From positions 159,674 to 223,673 of the forward strand of contig CAZFEC010000001.1 in the NCBI GenBank assembly GCA_964517435.1: 64,000 nt of DNA. The letters are read 5' to 3'. Source of the stretch: BS150m-G50 sp964517435 (lineage in GTDB: Bacteria; CAIWAD01; BS150m-G50). Below the pieces are notes generated by a model that did no database searches, had not been told where the DNA came from, and saw nothing but the letters and a program-made list of their open reading frames with translations. Made by a program: the position numbers and the translations under genes. Positions 27,527-35,997 of the stretch are shown one piece after another (position 1 is the first letter of the stretch; each line of letters starts with the position of its first letter).

Positions 27527-28729
27527 ATGAAACGCAATCTCCGCAACCGCACACTTTTGTCAGCGATTGTAACCGTTCTGACGGCAGGTTGGCTCCTGGC
27601 CAACGCCGGCGTGGATGGTCAGACTTTCAATCCAGACTTCACCGATTCCGAAACCCGAGACGGCACCATCATGTACCGTCTCGCCAGCAAGGTTTCCGGT
27701 GAGACAATTGAGCTGACATATCAGACCCAGCTGTACATCCTGGCCGATTCCCCGCCCGAAGAACCCTCCACCATCATCTTCACCGGTGGCGAACTGTTTT
27801 TCGAAAACACCGGTCCCAACCGCACTGAGTACGAGTTCGGCATGTCCTATCTCACGGACGATGTGCTCAGTTACTTTGCGCTCGTAGCCGGTCCCGGTTC
27901 CGTCCACTATGACGGTGCCGAATTGAACAATATCGAGCTGATACCGGCGGCGACCGACAGTTTCGCCGTCGGATTCTCGAATTCCTGGTTGCGCAATCAG
28001 GAGCTCTCCCTGATCGCAACCGCCGGTACCCTGACCGCCGACAACACGATCTTCGAAGCGGCGGCACCCGCCATTATCGCTGACCAGTCCAGTCAGGTGG
28101 ACTTCAGCGACTGCATCTTCCTGAATGCGAACAACGAAGCGATCTTACTCCACAACAGCAGTTGCTCCGTTTCCGGATCGCTCTTCATCACCAATCACAT
28201 CGGCGTCTTCACCCGCGACAGCAGCACGCTGGATCTGTCGAGTACGCTGTTCCAGGGTAATCACATCGCGCTGCAAGTCGATGCCACCTACTGCACCGTG
28301 GAGGTTCACCATTCATCCTTCTGGGGAAACTGGGATTTCGACATCGTCAACGGATCCCTGAATACTGTCAACGCCCAGCAGAATTACTGGTCGGAGGGAT
28401 CCTGCATCGGCAGCGGACCGGTCGACGCCAGCGCACCCCTGCCGGAGACTCCCTGTGAACCTCAGATCCTGAGCAACGAACCGATTATCATCGTCCCGCT
28501 GCCGCCGCTGGCGGACGGCGATGAACCGCTGATGTGGAACAGCGCCGGCAAGTTCACCGATTCCGGTCTGCCGGTGGATCCCACCTACCGGATCTATCGC
28601 AGCACCGATCCCTACGCCGTTTTTCTGCCGGAAAATGTGATCGCTATGACGCAGGATACATACTGGTGCGATCCGAATCCCCCCGCCGGCTCCGGTTTCT
28701 ACTGCGTTACTTATGCCATCAACAGATAG
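27527..28729 (+). CDS. Secreted beta-helix-like protein in operon with the activator
   Basis: 400 residues. N-terminal signal sequence (NRTLLSAIVTVLTAGWLLANAG). Residues about 120-330 show parallel beta-helix-like rungs (VDFSDCIFLNANNEAILLHN, LDLSSTLFQGNHIALQVD, VEVHHSSFWGNWDFDIVN), similar in style to the lipoprotein at 16628-18037. The C-terminus (YRIYRSTDPYAVFLPENV ... GFYCVTYAINR) resembles a fibronectin/Ig-like strand set. There is no sorting tail. Its ribosome site (AGGAAG) lies inside the end of the activator gene, so the two are translationally close. Function unknown. Confidence 0.75.
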   Translation: MKRNLRNRTLLSAIVTVLTAGWLLANAGVDGQTFNPDFTDSETRDGTIMYRLASKVSGETIELTYQTQLYILADSPPEEPSTIIFTGGELFFENTGPNRTEYEFGMSYLTDDVLSYFALVAGPGSVHYDGAELNNIELIPAATDSFAVGFSNSWLRNQELSLIATAGTLTADNTIFEAAAPAIIADQSSQVDFSDCIFLNANNEAILLHNSSCSVSGSLFITNHIGVFTRDSSTLDLSSTLFQGNHIALQVDATYCTVEVHHSSFWGNWDFDIVNGSLNTVNAQQNYWSEGSCIGSGPVDASAPLPETPCEPQILSNEPIIIVPLPPLADGDEPLMWNSAGKFTDSGLPVDPTYRIYRSTDPYAVFLPENVIAMTQDTYWCDPNPPAGSGFYCVTYAINR

Positions 28730-28743
28730 CAGGACGGCGGTCA

Positions 28744-31044
28744 TCAATTCCACAGCCTCGCCAGTGACCTAAACACACTTCCCAGCGGACGCCGCCACCA
28801 GGGTGGTTGTCTTACCCAGTTTTCACCGTTTCCCTTCAATTCCAACGTACCTTCGCGATCGGTACGCAGCACGTCGGTTCCCGCCTCCCGCAGCCGTTCC
28901 AGGACCGCAGGCGCGGGATGGCCGTAGCGGTTACCCCGGCCGGCGGAAATGAGGGCGCGGTCCGCCGCTACCTGTTCGAGAAAGCGCGCGGAGCTGGCAC
29001 CGGCCGACCCATGGTGGCCGGCCTTGAGCAGATCGCTGCGCAGAAATCCCCCCCAGATGCGAATCAGCATGTCCTCGGTGCACCGGCCGGCGTCGCCGGT
29101 CAACAGCGCGCTGCAACTACCGTAGACACATTTCGTCACCAGGGAGCGGTCGTTCGCGTCACCCGGCCATCCGGAGGGTGGACTCAACAGATAGAGGCGA
29201 TACCCCGGCTGCCGCGCCAGTATCTGTCCCGCCCTGCCGGTTTGTGTCACGATCTCCCGCTCCCGACAGATGTCGAGCAGTTCCTGAAAGAGCGGATGGT
29301 CCCTGCTCTCCGGCAGGTAGATTGTATCACAGCCGATTTCGCGCAAAACCGCCGGCATACCGCCCAGGTGATCCAGATCGGTATGCGTGAGAATAATCAG
29401 GTCGAGATGGTGCACGCCGCGCCGCCGCAGATAGGGCACCACCTGCAAACGACCGCGATCCACCCTGCCCCAGCGGGCACCGGCGTCAATCAGCGTTCTG
29501 TGACCACCGGGTGATTGCAGAAATATCGCGTCGCCCTGGCCCACATTGATTGCGGCCAGCTCCAGTCCCGGCTGCGGCTGCCACAGCCAGAGCCAGGCGC
29601 AGGTGGCCAGCAACAACAGTAACAGCTTGGGACCGCGTCGCCGCAGTCCGGGCAGGAACAGCAGCAGCAGGGCCAGCAGCCACAGCAGCAGTTGGGTCAG
29701 CGAAGGTTGCGGTAACAGGCAACCGGCGCCGGGCAACCGGGCACCAGCCTGAACCAGCTGTTGCAACAGCTGCAGCGATCCGCTCAACGCCGCGGCGACT
29801 AAGGTAGCGGGACCGGGCATATCGGCCATCGCCAGCAACAGCATTCCCTGCCCGGTGATCAATCCCGCCAGCGGTATCGCGGGCAGATTGACCAGGATGC
29901 CGATCGGACTCAGTTGCCCGAAATGATAGAGCAGCAGGGGCGCCAGGCTGCAAAAACAAGCCAGCGAGACGAGTCCGGCCTGCAGCAGCCGATTCAGGAA
30001 CGGGCGGGCTGACAGGCGGCAGCGCGTTGCCAGTAACACGGACAGCACGGCGAGGTAGGAAAGCTGGAATCCCAGCTCGAAGAAACAGAGCGGATCGGCT
30101 AGTCCACTCAGCGCGGCGCTGGCCAGCAGACAGGCGATGGGGAACACCCTCCTTTCCAGCGCCTGTCCCCAGGCGAGAGCTGTCGCCATCGTCACCGCCC
30201 GGACCACGGAGGGTCTACCGCCGCAGATACAGGCGTACGCGACCAGCAACAGCGGCAACAGCAGCCAGCCCAACTTGCGTGGCAGCGGCAGCAACCGCAG
30301 GCAACCCAGCAGGATGGCGGCGATGAAACCGACATGCAGACCGGAAACCGCCAGTAAGTGTATCACGCCCGCCCGGACGAAATCCTCCCGCAGGTCTGCA
30401 GCCATCTGCTCCCGCTCTCCCAGCAACATGGCGCTCAGCAACTGCAGCCGGGAACCGTCCAGATACCGCTCCAGCCTGCCCCGTAAACGCTGCTGCCATT
30501 CCCGCGGCCAGGGCAGCCTTCCGGCAGTGACCTCGCTGCACTGCAGCCGCCGGAACTCGCCGCAGATGCCCGCCAGCTGTCCCCGCCAGCGCCAGTCCGG
30601 TTCGCCACGATTGAGGGGAGGCGCGATCTCGGTGCGGCGTCCCTGCCAACGCAGCTGGTCACCTGGTCGCACCGGGTCCGCGTCCGTCAGGAACAACTGA
30701 TAGCGTCCGGTGAGCGGGTGCGCGCCCTCCGCGGTCAGGTGTGCGACGTCACGCAACGTTACCCGCTGGCTCCAGGTCAGCGGCGCTACCTGCGTAACCC
30801 GGCCGCGGTAGCCGGCGCTGCCGTCCTCATCGACCGCCGGCGGTGGCAGGAGTATACGCCAGTGCACCAGGCCGTTCAGCAGCAGGAGCAGCAGACAACC
30901 GATCAGGAAAAGTTGCTGCCGCCTCTGGTAGAGCAGCAGCAGCAGAGACAATACCACCGGCACCAGCCACAGCGGTGTATGGGGATTGAGACAAACGGCG
31001 GCGGCGAGTACTGGAAGCAGGATTTTCAGCCAGAATATCTGCAC
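28744..31044 (-). CDS. comEC: ComEC/Rec2 DNA-uptake channel protein
   Basis: 766-residue inner-membrane protein that carries transforming DNA into the cytoplasm. GTG start at 31044 with GGGGAG six bases upstream. Order: N-terminal TM helices (LPVLAAAVCLNPHTPLWLVP), a soluble OB-like DUF4131 region (GYRGRVTQVAPLTWSQRV), and the multi-helix Competence domain (HLLAVSGLHVGFIAAILLG is the family hallmark, near 230). The metallo-beta-lactamase domain (VGQGDAIFLQSP, LTHTDLDHLGGMP, GHHGSAGASSA) ends the protein. All three ComEC parts are present. It stands alone here, without other com genes. Confidence 0.95.
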   Translation of the reverse strand: MQIFWLKILLPVLAAAVCLNPHTPLWLVPVVLSLLLLLYQRRQQLFLIGCLLLLLLNGLVHWRILLPPPAVDEDGSAGYRGRVTQVAPLTWSQRVTLRDVAHLTAEGAHPLTGRYQLFLTDADPVRPGDQLRWQGRRTEIAPPLNRGEPDWRWRGQLAGICGEFRRLQCSEVTAGRLPWPREWQQRLRGRLERYLDGSRLQLLSAMLLGEREQMAADLREDFVRAGVIHLLAVSGLHVGFIAAILLGCLRLLPLPRKLGWLLLPLLLVAYACICGGRPSVVRAVTMATALAWGQALERRVFPIACLLASAALSGLADPLCFFELGFQLSYLAVLSVLLATRCRLSARPFLNRLLQAGLVSLACFCSLAPLLLYHFGQLSPIGILVNLPAIPLAGLITGQGMLLLAMADMPGPATLVAAALSGSLQLLQQLVQAGARLPGAGCLLPQPSLTQLLLWLLALLLLFLPGLRRRGPKLLLLLLATCAWLWLWQPQPGLELAAINVGQGDAIFLQSPGGHRTLIDAGARWGRVDRGRLQVVPYLRRRGVHHLDLIILTHTDLDHLGGMPAVLREIGCDTIYLPESRDHPLFQELLDICREREIVTQTGRAGQILARQPGYRLYLLSPPSGWPGDANDRSLVTKCVYGSCSALLTGDAGRCTEDMLIRIWGGFLRSDLLKAGHHGSAGASSARFLEQVAADRALISAGRGNRYGHPAPAVLERLREAGTDVLRTDREGTLELKGNGENWVRQPPWWRRPLGSVFRSLARLWN

Positions 31045-31112
31045 GGGTAACTCCCCGGGCGGGAGCAGCTAACCATAAATAGAGGTGAAACAGCCGGCAG
31101 GCGTGTTGCGGT

Positions 31113-32036
31113 CTAGACTTGTCGCGTGACCTCGATGCACCCGGCGTCGCTGTCGATGCGTACCAGGCCGCCGATCGGCAACGACAGACGGGGGGCGGTA
31201 TGTCCGTAGGGCAGGTTTTGTATCACGGGGCAGCTCAGTTCGCCGCAGTATTCCGCGATGATCTCGGCGGCGGTGAAGGTCGCCTTGTCGGGATCCGGTT
31301 CAGTGCAATCCAGGAAGTGTCCCAACAACACCCCCTGCGCTTCCGCCAGCCAGCCGGCGTTGGCCAGCATGCGGAAATAGCGATCGAGCCGGAAGGGGTA
31401 TTCCCCCTGCTCTTCCAGCAGCAGGACGAAACGCGACGGCTTGGTCAGGTAGGGTGTGCCGAACAGCGAAGTAAAGACACTCAGGTTGCCGCCGACCAGC
31501 ACCCCTTCCCCCCGGCCGGGTGTCAGAACCTGTTCCGGTTCGAAAGTCAGCTGTTGATCGGACGCGGGCGCGAAGCCGTGCCGCAAAAACGGTAGCAGCG
31601 ATCCCCAGGTCACCTCGTCCGGCATCGCGATCAGTTCGGTCCCCGCCATCGGCGCTGAGACGGAAGCCAGGCCCGCGCAGCTGAGTTGAGCGTTTTGCAG
31701 AGCGGTGAGATCGCTGTACCCCAGCAGCAATTTGCCTGCCGCAGCGATCTCCTGCCAGGGTAGCAGCGGCAGCAGGCGCGCCGTGCCGTACCCCCCGCGG
31801 GCGGCGAGGATGATGTCCACCTCCGGATTACGCACCAGTTCCAGCAGCGCTGCGGCTCGCTGCGTGTCGGTACCGGCCAGGTAACCGTGCTGCCGGTGCT
31901 CGGAGCCGTCCGCCCGGACCTCAAAGCCCTGCGCACGCAGAAAGTCCACCGCCTGCTCAATCCTGCCGGCCGGCAGATTACCGGCAGGCGCTGTAATGAC
32001 GATGCGGGAAGTGGACAGATGGGGATAGTGTATCAC
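31113..32036 (-). CDS. ldcA: LD-carboxypeptidase (S66 family, LdcA/MccF-like)
   Basis: 307 residues. Peptidase that releases the terminal D-Ala from murein tetrapeptides during recycling; microcin-immunity MccF enzymes share the fold. S66 features: VITAPAGN at the N-terminus, AARGGYGTARLLP near 80, nucleophile Ser in LLGYSDLTAL near 110, and C-terminal Glu/His region LPYGHTAPRLSLPIGG. It starts with GTG, two bases after the stop of the upstream gene; the start sequence itself is the over-represented word GTGATACA. No signal peptide. Confidence 0.92.
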   Translation of the reverse strand: MIHYPHLSTSRIVITAPAGNLPAGRIEQAVDFLRAQGFEVRADGSEHRQHGYLAGTDTQRAAALLELVRNPEVDIILAARGGYGTARLLPLLPWQEIAAAGKLLLGYSDLTALQNAQLSCAGLASVSAPMAGTELIAMPDEVTWGSLLPFLRHGFAPASDQQLTFEPEQVLTPGRGEGVLVGGNLSVFTSLFGTPYLTKPSRFVLLLEEQGEYPFRLDRYFRMLANAGWLAEAQGVLLGHFLDCTEPDPDKATFTAAEIIAEYCGELSCPVIQNLPYGHTAPRLSLPIGGLVRIDSDAGCIEVTRQV

Positions 32037-32038
32037 GT

Positions 32039-32890
32039 TCAGTCAGGTCTTTCAGATTGGAACGCCTCGGCACGTGCGAGTCGGAAGATATAGCCGACCG
32101 GCTCCTCCTTTATCATCAGGGTCTGACGCGTCACTTTCACCTCCCGCAGCAGCGCTCGGTCCACCACCAGCGGAAAACTGCGATCCGCCGGGGAATAGAG
32201 GAACAGCATCACCGCGGTTTCATCGAACAGCGTTGCCAACTGCGTACCGGTCAGCCCATCGGCCACGGCATCACCGACCGCCTGCCGGTAAGCGCCGGAA
32301 AAGCCGAGCAACTCCCCTTCCGGGTCAGTGATCAGCAGCAGTTGTGATTGCTGGTCGAACCACTCGCGGAAGGCGGCGTAGCCGGTGAAATCGCGGAATT
32401 CAGCCGCGGTCGTGCGCGTTTCGCCCAGCACCTGTTCCGGCAGGGACCACTCCTCGAACTGACTGGCGATTTCACTTAGCAACTGTTCTCCCTGATCAGG
32501 GGGGATCTCCGCTGGTGCGGGATTCGAGATGTCCGTATCCACGGCCGGCGGAGGTACCGCCGGGGCCGGGGATTGCCTGACTGTGGTTCGCCGGTCTTCA
32601 CCTGGTTGCGCCGCTTCGGCGGGATTGCCGGTCGTTCCGGTTCTGACCTGCGATTCAGACTCCGCCTGCGCCAGTTCCAGTTGCAGCTGCAGTGAACGGT
32701 TCTCCTGGTTTAACTTCTCGATGATTTCCGCGTAAAAAGTACGGTCAGGATTCACCGTTTCGGTCTTGATGGAATTGAGCCGCCTGGCCGCACGTACCAA
32801 CTCCTGTTCGGGATCAGGATTCAGATACATATCCTGCAGAAAGCGAAAGCGCCGGCGGGCGGGATACCGGGACCCTCGCCGGGGCTGCAT
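32039..32890 (-). CDS. Uncharacterised protein: coiled coil, Pro-rich linker, PAS-sized C-terminal domain
   Basis: 283 residues from ATG 32890; starts at 32995 or 32836 cannot be excluded, since no candidate has a good ribosome site. The N-terminus is basic (PRRGSRYPARRRFRF), followed by a coiled-coil segment (TFYAEIIEKLNQENRSLQLQ), a Pro/Ala-rich linker and a C-terminal ~130-residue domain (FDQQSQLLLITDPEGELLGF ... EEPVGYIFRLA). That domain has the length and 'LL-ITDPEGELLGFS' pattern of a PAS or roadblock-like fold. I do not recognise the family. Same strand and nearly abutting ldcA, so probably co-transcribed. Confidence 0.65.
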   Translation of the reverse strand: MQPRRGSRYPARRRFRFLQDMYLNPDPEQELVRAARRLNSIKTETVNPDRTFYAEIIEKLNQENRSLQLQLELAQAESESQVRTGTTGNPAEAAQPGEDRRTTVRQSPAPAVPPPAVDTDISNPAPAEIPPDQGEQLLSEIASQFEEWSLPEQVLGETRTTAAEFRDFTGYAAFREWFDQQSQLLLITDPEGELLGFSGAYRQAVGDAVADGLTGTQLATLFDETAVMLFLYSPADRSFPLVVDRALLREVKVTRQTLMIKEEPVGYIFRLARAEAFQSERPD

Positions 32891-33124
32891 CCTTGCTGAC
32901 GACTCTTTTCCCACTGCGGTTACCTGCTTACGGCTAGCTGCTATGACACCGCTGTCAATAGCGTACTTGAATAACATAATAATGTTGTCTGGCAATCAGG
33001 GCTGGTTACGGGTGGCCGCACCGGAGAGAGGCTGGCGGCAGCACCCGGTTGGATAACTTAGTATAACGCACTGGGAGAAGCAAGCGGTCAGAAACGGCTG
33101 CTACGGGCGGGCAGCAGACTGAAG

Positions 33125-33745
33125 TCAGCCGCGGTCGAGCTGGTTGATTTTGTCCACCCGCGGCAGGTGGCGACCACCCTCAAACGGCTCCCGCAGAAAC
33201 AGCTCCAGCATCTCAATCGCTTCCGCTTCCTCCAGCACCCGACCGCCGAGGGTGAGCAGATTGGCGTCGTTATGGCGCCGGGCGCTTACGACAGCCTCGC
33301 GGATCTGGCAGGCTGCCGCCCGGACGCCCGGTATCTTGTTGGCCGCCATGGCGCTGGCGACACCGATCGAGTCGATCATGACGCCGCGCGGGACTTCACC
33401 GCGCGACACCGCTTCCGCCACCTGCCGGGCGTAGTCGGGATAATCCACCGCTTCCTGCGACCAGGTGCCGACATCCAGCACCCGAAAGCCCTGCCGCTGC
33501 AGATGCTCCTTCAACCGCTCCTTCAGTTGATAGCCGCCATGGTCGGCGCCGATCACGATATCCGCCTGATCGACGCTTTCCGCTGAGGCCATTGACGCAT
33601 CCTGACGCGAAACGAGCCGGATACCCCGGGCGGCGGCATACTCGCGCGCTTCCGCCGTGATCAGGGTACGCCGGGGATCGTAGAGATACTCCCGGATAGA
33701 CCCGGCCTTGCACAGGGTTTCCCGGCTGATCAGCTGCTTCTTCAT
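33125..33745 (-). CDS. rpiB: RpiB/LacAB-type sugar-phosphate isomerase with N-terminal extension
   Basis: 206 residues against ~145 for plain RpiB. Residues 61-206 carry the isomerase: IGADHGGYQLKERLKEHL, YPDYARQVAEA, MAANKIPGVRAAAC and HNDANLLTLGGR. The usual catalytic Cys in the 'CGTG' loop is absent; the loop reads MIDSIGVAS, so Asp may act as base as in some RpiB types. The ~60-residue N-terminal extension (LITAEAREYAAARGIRLV) resembles a small helical module found on some enzymes of bacterial microcompartment loci. No shell gene is in the window. A terminator separates it from the upstream operon. Confidence 0.85.
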   Translation of the reverse strand: MKKQLISRETLCKAGSIREYLYDPRRTLITAEAREYAAARGIRLVSRQDASMASAESVDQADIVIGADHGGYQLKERLKEHLQRQGFRVLDVGTWSQEAVDYPDYARQVAEAVSRGEVPRGVMIDSIGVASAMAANKIPGVRAAACQIREAVVSARRHNDANLLTLGGRVLEEAEAIEMLELFLREPFEGGRHLPRVDKINQLDRG

Positions 33746-33778
33746 AGCGTTCTAACAGGTTACAGGGAATGGAGATGC

Positions 33779-33800
33779 AAAAAAGGGGGCTGACGCCCCC
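33779..33800 (-). terminator. Intrinsic terminator of the Tol/TPR operon
   Basis: GGGGGC-tgac-GCCCCC (33785-33800) forms a perfect 6-base-pair GC stem, followed on the minus strand by TTTTTT (33784-33779). It lies 6 bases after the stop codon of the last gene of the operon. Confidence 0.85.
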
Positions 33801-33805
33801 CGCTG

Positions 33806-34837
33806 TTATTCTTCGAAAAGAAACCGGAATCCGGTGGGGTATTCCCCGGTGGAAGCGGCCACTTCCTCAAACTGCCAGGTCTCGACCTTGCGTTTGATAC
33901 AGCTTTCGACCCGCTTGCCCAGGGCTGCGTCATTCCAGCTGCCGACGATGCTGATCTTAGTCACGCTGCCGTCGGGCAGGATGCTCCAGTACAGCTCGAT
34001 GCTGCCGGTCAGATCCCGCTTGCGCCGCTTGTTGCGTTCGTAGCAGGTCTGGATACCCTTCTGGTAATCGATCAGCCGGGCCAGCAGCGATTTCTCGGAA
34101 CGAGCGGTGGAGGTCGCGCCACCACCAGTGCCACCGCCGATGACTTCACCGACAGTCACGCCCCCGACCGAAGCCAGTTGCCGCAACTCGGACGCACTCA
34201 TACTGCCGAAATCCATGGCTACGCCGGAACCTTCACCCTCACCGGCCTGGAGGCCGCCGCGGATTTCACGGATGGCATCGCCCTCGCTGCCGGTATAGAT
34301 CGAACCGACCTGGTCGACATCGACCGCGCCGGTGGAACGCACATCAGTGTCCACCAGACCTTCCGCGCCGGAACTGCCGCCGCTGTCATCGTAGTCGCCG
34401 CCGACCGCCGCGAAGAGGCCGGTCTGGGCAGCAGCCTGTTGTGCCGCCGCCTGGCGCTCGGTGCGAGCGGCCTGCTGTTCACTGCGGCGCTGCTGGCGGG
34501 AAACAATCGTCTCCTGTTGCTGTTCGATCGGCGCTTCCACCGCCGGCGCTTCCTCATCGGTTTCCTCGCCCGCCTCACCGGCGCCTTCAGCGGTTTCGTC
34601 AGCGAAAGTCACCTCCGGTGCCGGTTCCGGTTCCGGTGGCGCCAGCGTGGTGAATACACGTCGCTGGAAAGCGAGATAATCCTCCTCGGTCACCTCGCGC
34701 ACCGGGAGCGACTGCAGGTAGGTCAGGAGGACGAATTCAACGATGAAGACGGCGAGAAATACTCCCCAGTAGACCTTGTCTAGCGCTTCCCAGTAGTTAC
34801 GCTTGTATTCTTTGATACTGATAGCAGGTGCTGACAT
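33806..34837 (-). CDS. AgmX/PglI-type TonB-like energy transducer
   Basis: 343 residues. Single TM helix near 22-42 (VYWGVFLAVFIVEFVLLTYL), a Pro/Glu-rich and Gln/Ala-rich periplasmic linker (APPEPEPAPEV, RQAAAQQAAAQTG), a Gly-rich stretch, and a C-terminal domain (IQTCYERNKRRKRDLTGSIE ... ESCIKRKVETWQF). The paired Cys and closing W-F are typical of the AgmX/PglI C-terminal family found with TolQ/TolR in gliding and envelope machines. It plausibly links the motor to outer-envelope partners. Last gene of the operon; 3 bases after the ExbD-like gene. Confidence 0.82.
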   Translation of the reverse strand: MSAPAISIKEYKRNYWEALDKVYWGVFLAVFIVEFVLLTYLQSLPVREVTEEDYLAFQRRVFTTLAPPEPEPAPEVTFADETAEGAGEAGEETDEEAPAVEAPIEQQQETIVSRQQRRSEQQAARTERQAAAQQAAAQTGLFAAVGGDYDDSGGSSGAEGLVDTDVRSTGAVDVDQVGSIYTGSEGDAIREIRGGLQAGEGEGSGVAMDFGSMSASELRQLASVGGVTVGEVIGGGTGGGATSTARSEKSLLARLIDYQKGIQTCYERNKRRKRDLTGSIELYWSILPDGSVTKISIVGSWNDAALGKRVESCIKRKVETWQFEEVAASTGEYPTGFRFLFEE

Positions 34838-34840
34838 AGC

Positions 34841-35350
34841 CTAATCCTTCTTCAGAACTACAAAATCAGTCTGGGAGAAACCGGCGTTGTAGCAGGTTTT
34901 CAGAACCTTCAGAATGGCGTTGTATTGCACCTGGTGATCGGCCAGGATATTGACTTCACCGGTGAACTTAACGCCGTACTGCTCCTGCTCCCGCCCCAAC
35001 TCTGCCTCCTGTTCCAGAAACGCCAGCAGACCGGGCAGCACCATGGCGGCGGGATCATCCGATTCCGTCATCAACTGGTCCATACTTTCGAACTGCTGTA
35101 TGCGCTGGCCATCCTTGTCCAGCCAGACGGCGTCGGCGTCTATCGACAACGTCAATACCTTTCTCGGCTCACTGGCGGTAGTGGAGACCGGCAGTGTGAC
35201 ACCCTCAACATTCTGGATCAGCATTCCGGTCGCAGAATAGGACTTGATCAGGAAGAGCAGGATGATGGTCATCATATCCATCATCGAGCTCAGATTCAGG
35301 ACTTCTGCCTGCGGCTGCGCCCTCTTCAGTTTTGTCGGTACTTGCGCCAT
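34841..35350 (-). CDS. ExbD/TolR-family protein (proton-binding Asp retained)
   Basis: 169 residues. One TM helix near residues 20-45 (LSSMMDMMTIILLFLIKSY) contains Asp25 at the position of the ExbD/TolR proton carrier, followed by a periplasmic domain (LTLSIDADAVWLDKDGQRI). It should sit in the pore of the TolQ/ExbB channel encoded two genes upstream. Compared with its neighbour at 35362-35997 it is the form expected to be energetically active. The next gene starts 3 bases downstream. Confidence 0.88.
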   Translation of the reverse strand: MAQVPTKLKRAQPQAEVLNLSSMMDMMTIILLFLIKSYSATGMLIQNVEGVTLPVSTTASEPRKVLTLSIDADAVWLDKDGQRIQQFESMDQLMTESDDPAAMVLPGLLAFLEQEAELGREQEQYGVKFTGEVNILADHQVQYNAILKVLKTCYNAGFSQTDFVVLKKD

Positions 35351-35361
35351 ACTTTACCTCG

Positions 35362-35997
35362 CTAACTGAGCTTGCCCAGGAAGGGAACCGGGAACAGATA
35401 GGTCTTACGGCCCTCTTCATCCTTGAAAACCCGGCAGGCGTCCAGGACTGAAATCAGAGATTGAAAAGGCAAATTGTTTGGTGCTGAGATACGGACATTG
35501 TCGGCATCTTTATAGAGGTAGTCGTTTACCATCTGCGGCGTACCATCCGGGTTGTAGACCGGGTTGCCGAAGCGGTCCTCGTTGATGATTTGCTCCGCCA
35601 GAACGCCGAGTTCCACGACATCCTCCCGGATATCGTGCAGCAGGCGGTTGAGCGCCGCGAAGTCGTAATCGCCGTTCGCCAGCAGTGGAAGCGTATGATA
35701 GCATTGGGCTTCGTTGACCTGGGGATTCTCGGCAGTGGCTCCGAAGATAGAGACCGCGATCTGCACTTCCTCCAGCGAGACGATCAGGCTGAGCGATTGT
35801 TTTTCGACTTGTTCAGTCAGTTCACCGCCACCGCCACCCGCCGGCGGCATCTTCGATTCCAGCAAACCCAGCTTCACCCATATCGCCGTCGCCAGTAACA
35901 GCGGAATCAAACACACCACCAGGTTCATAATGGGAGTGACGTCTATCCGCTCATCGGGTGGAACGTATTTCCGTTTGGCGGAAGGTTTAAAAGCCAC
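35362..35997 (-). CDS. ExbD/TolR-family protein with Asp-to-Asn change in the TM helix
   Basis: 211 residues, GTG start overlapping the TAG of the TolQ/ExbB gene by one base. N-terminal RIDVTPIMNLVVCLIPLLLA aligns with the ExbD pattern INVTPFIDVMLVLLIIF, but the essential Asp is Asn25 here. A Gly-rich linker (PPAGGGGGELTE) and periplasmic domain follow. It is longer than its sister protein. Either a structural partner in a mixed ExbD dimer or a peptidoglycan-facing subunit that does not carry protons. Confidence 0.85.
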   Translation of the reverse strand: MAFKPSAKRKYVPPDERIDVTPIMNLVVCLIPLLLATAIWVKLGLLESKMPPAGGGGGELTEQVEKQSLSLIVSLEEVQIAVSIFGATAENPQVNEAQCYHTLPLLANGDYDFAALNRLLHDIREDVVELGVLAEQIINEDRFGNPVYNPDGTPQMVNDYLYKDADNVRISAPNNLPFQSLISVLDACRVFKDEEGRKTYLFPVPFLGKLS

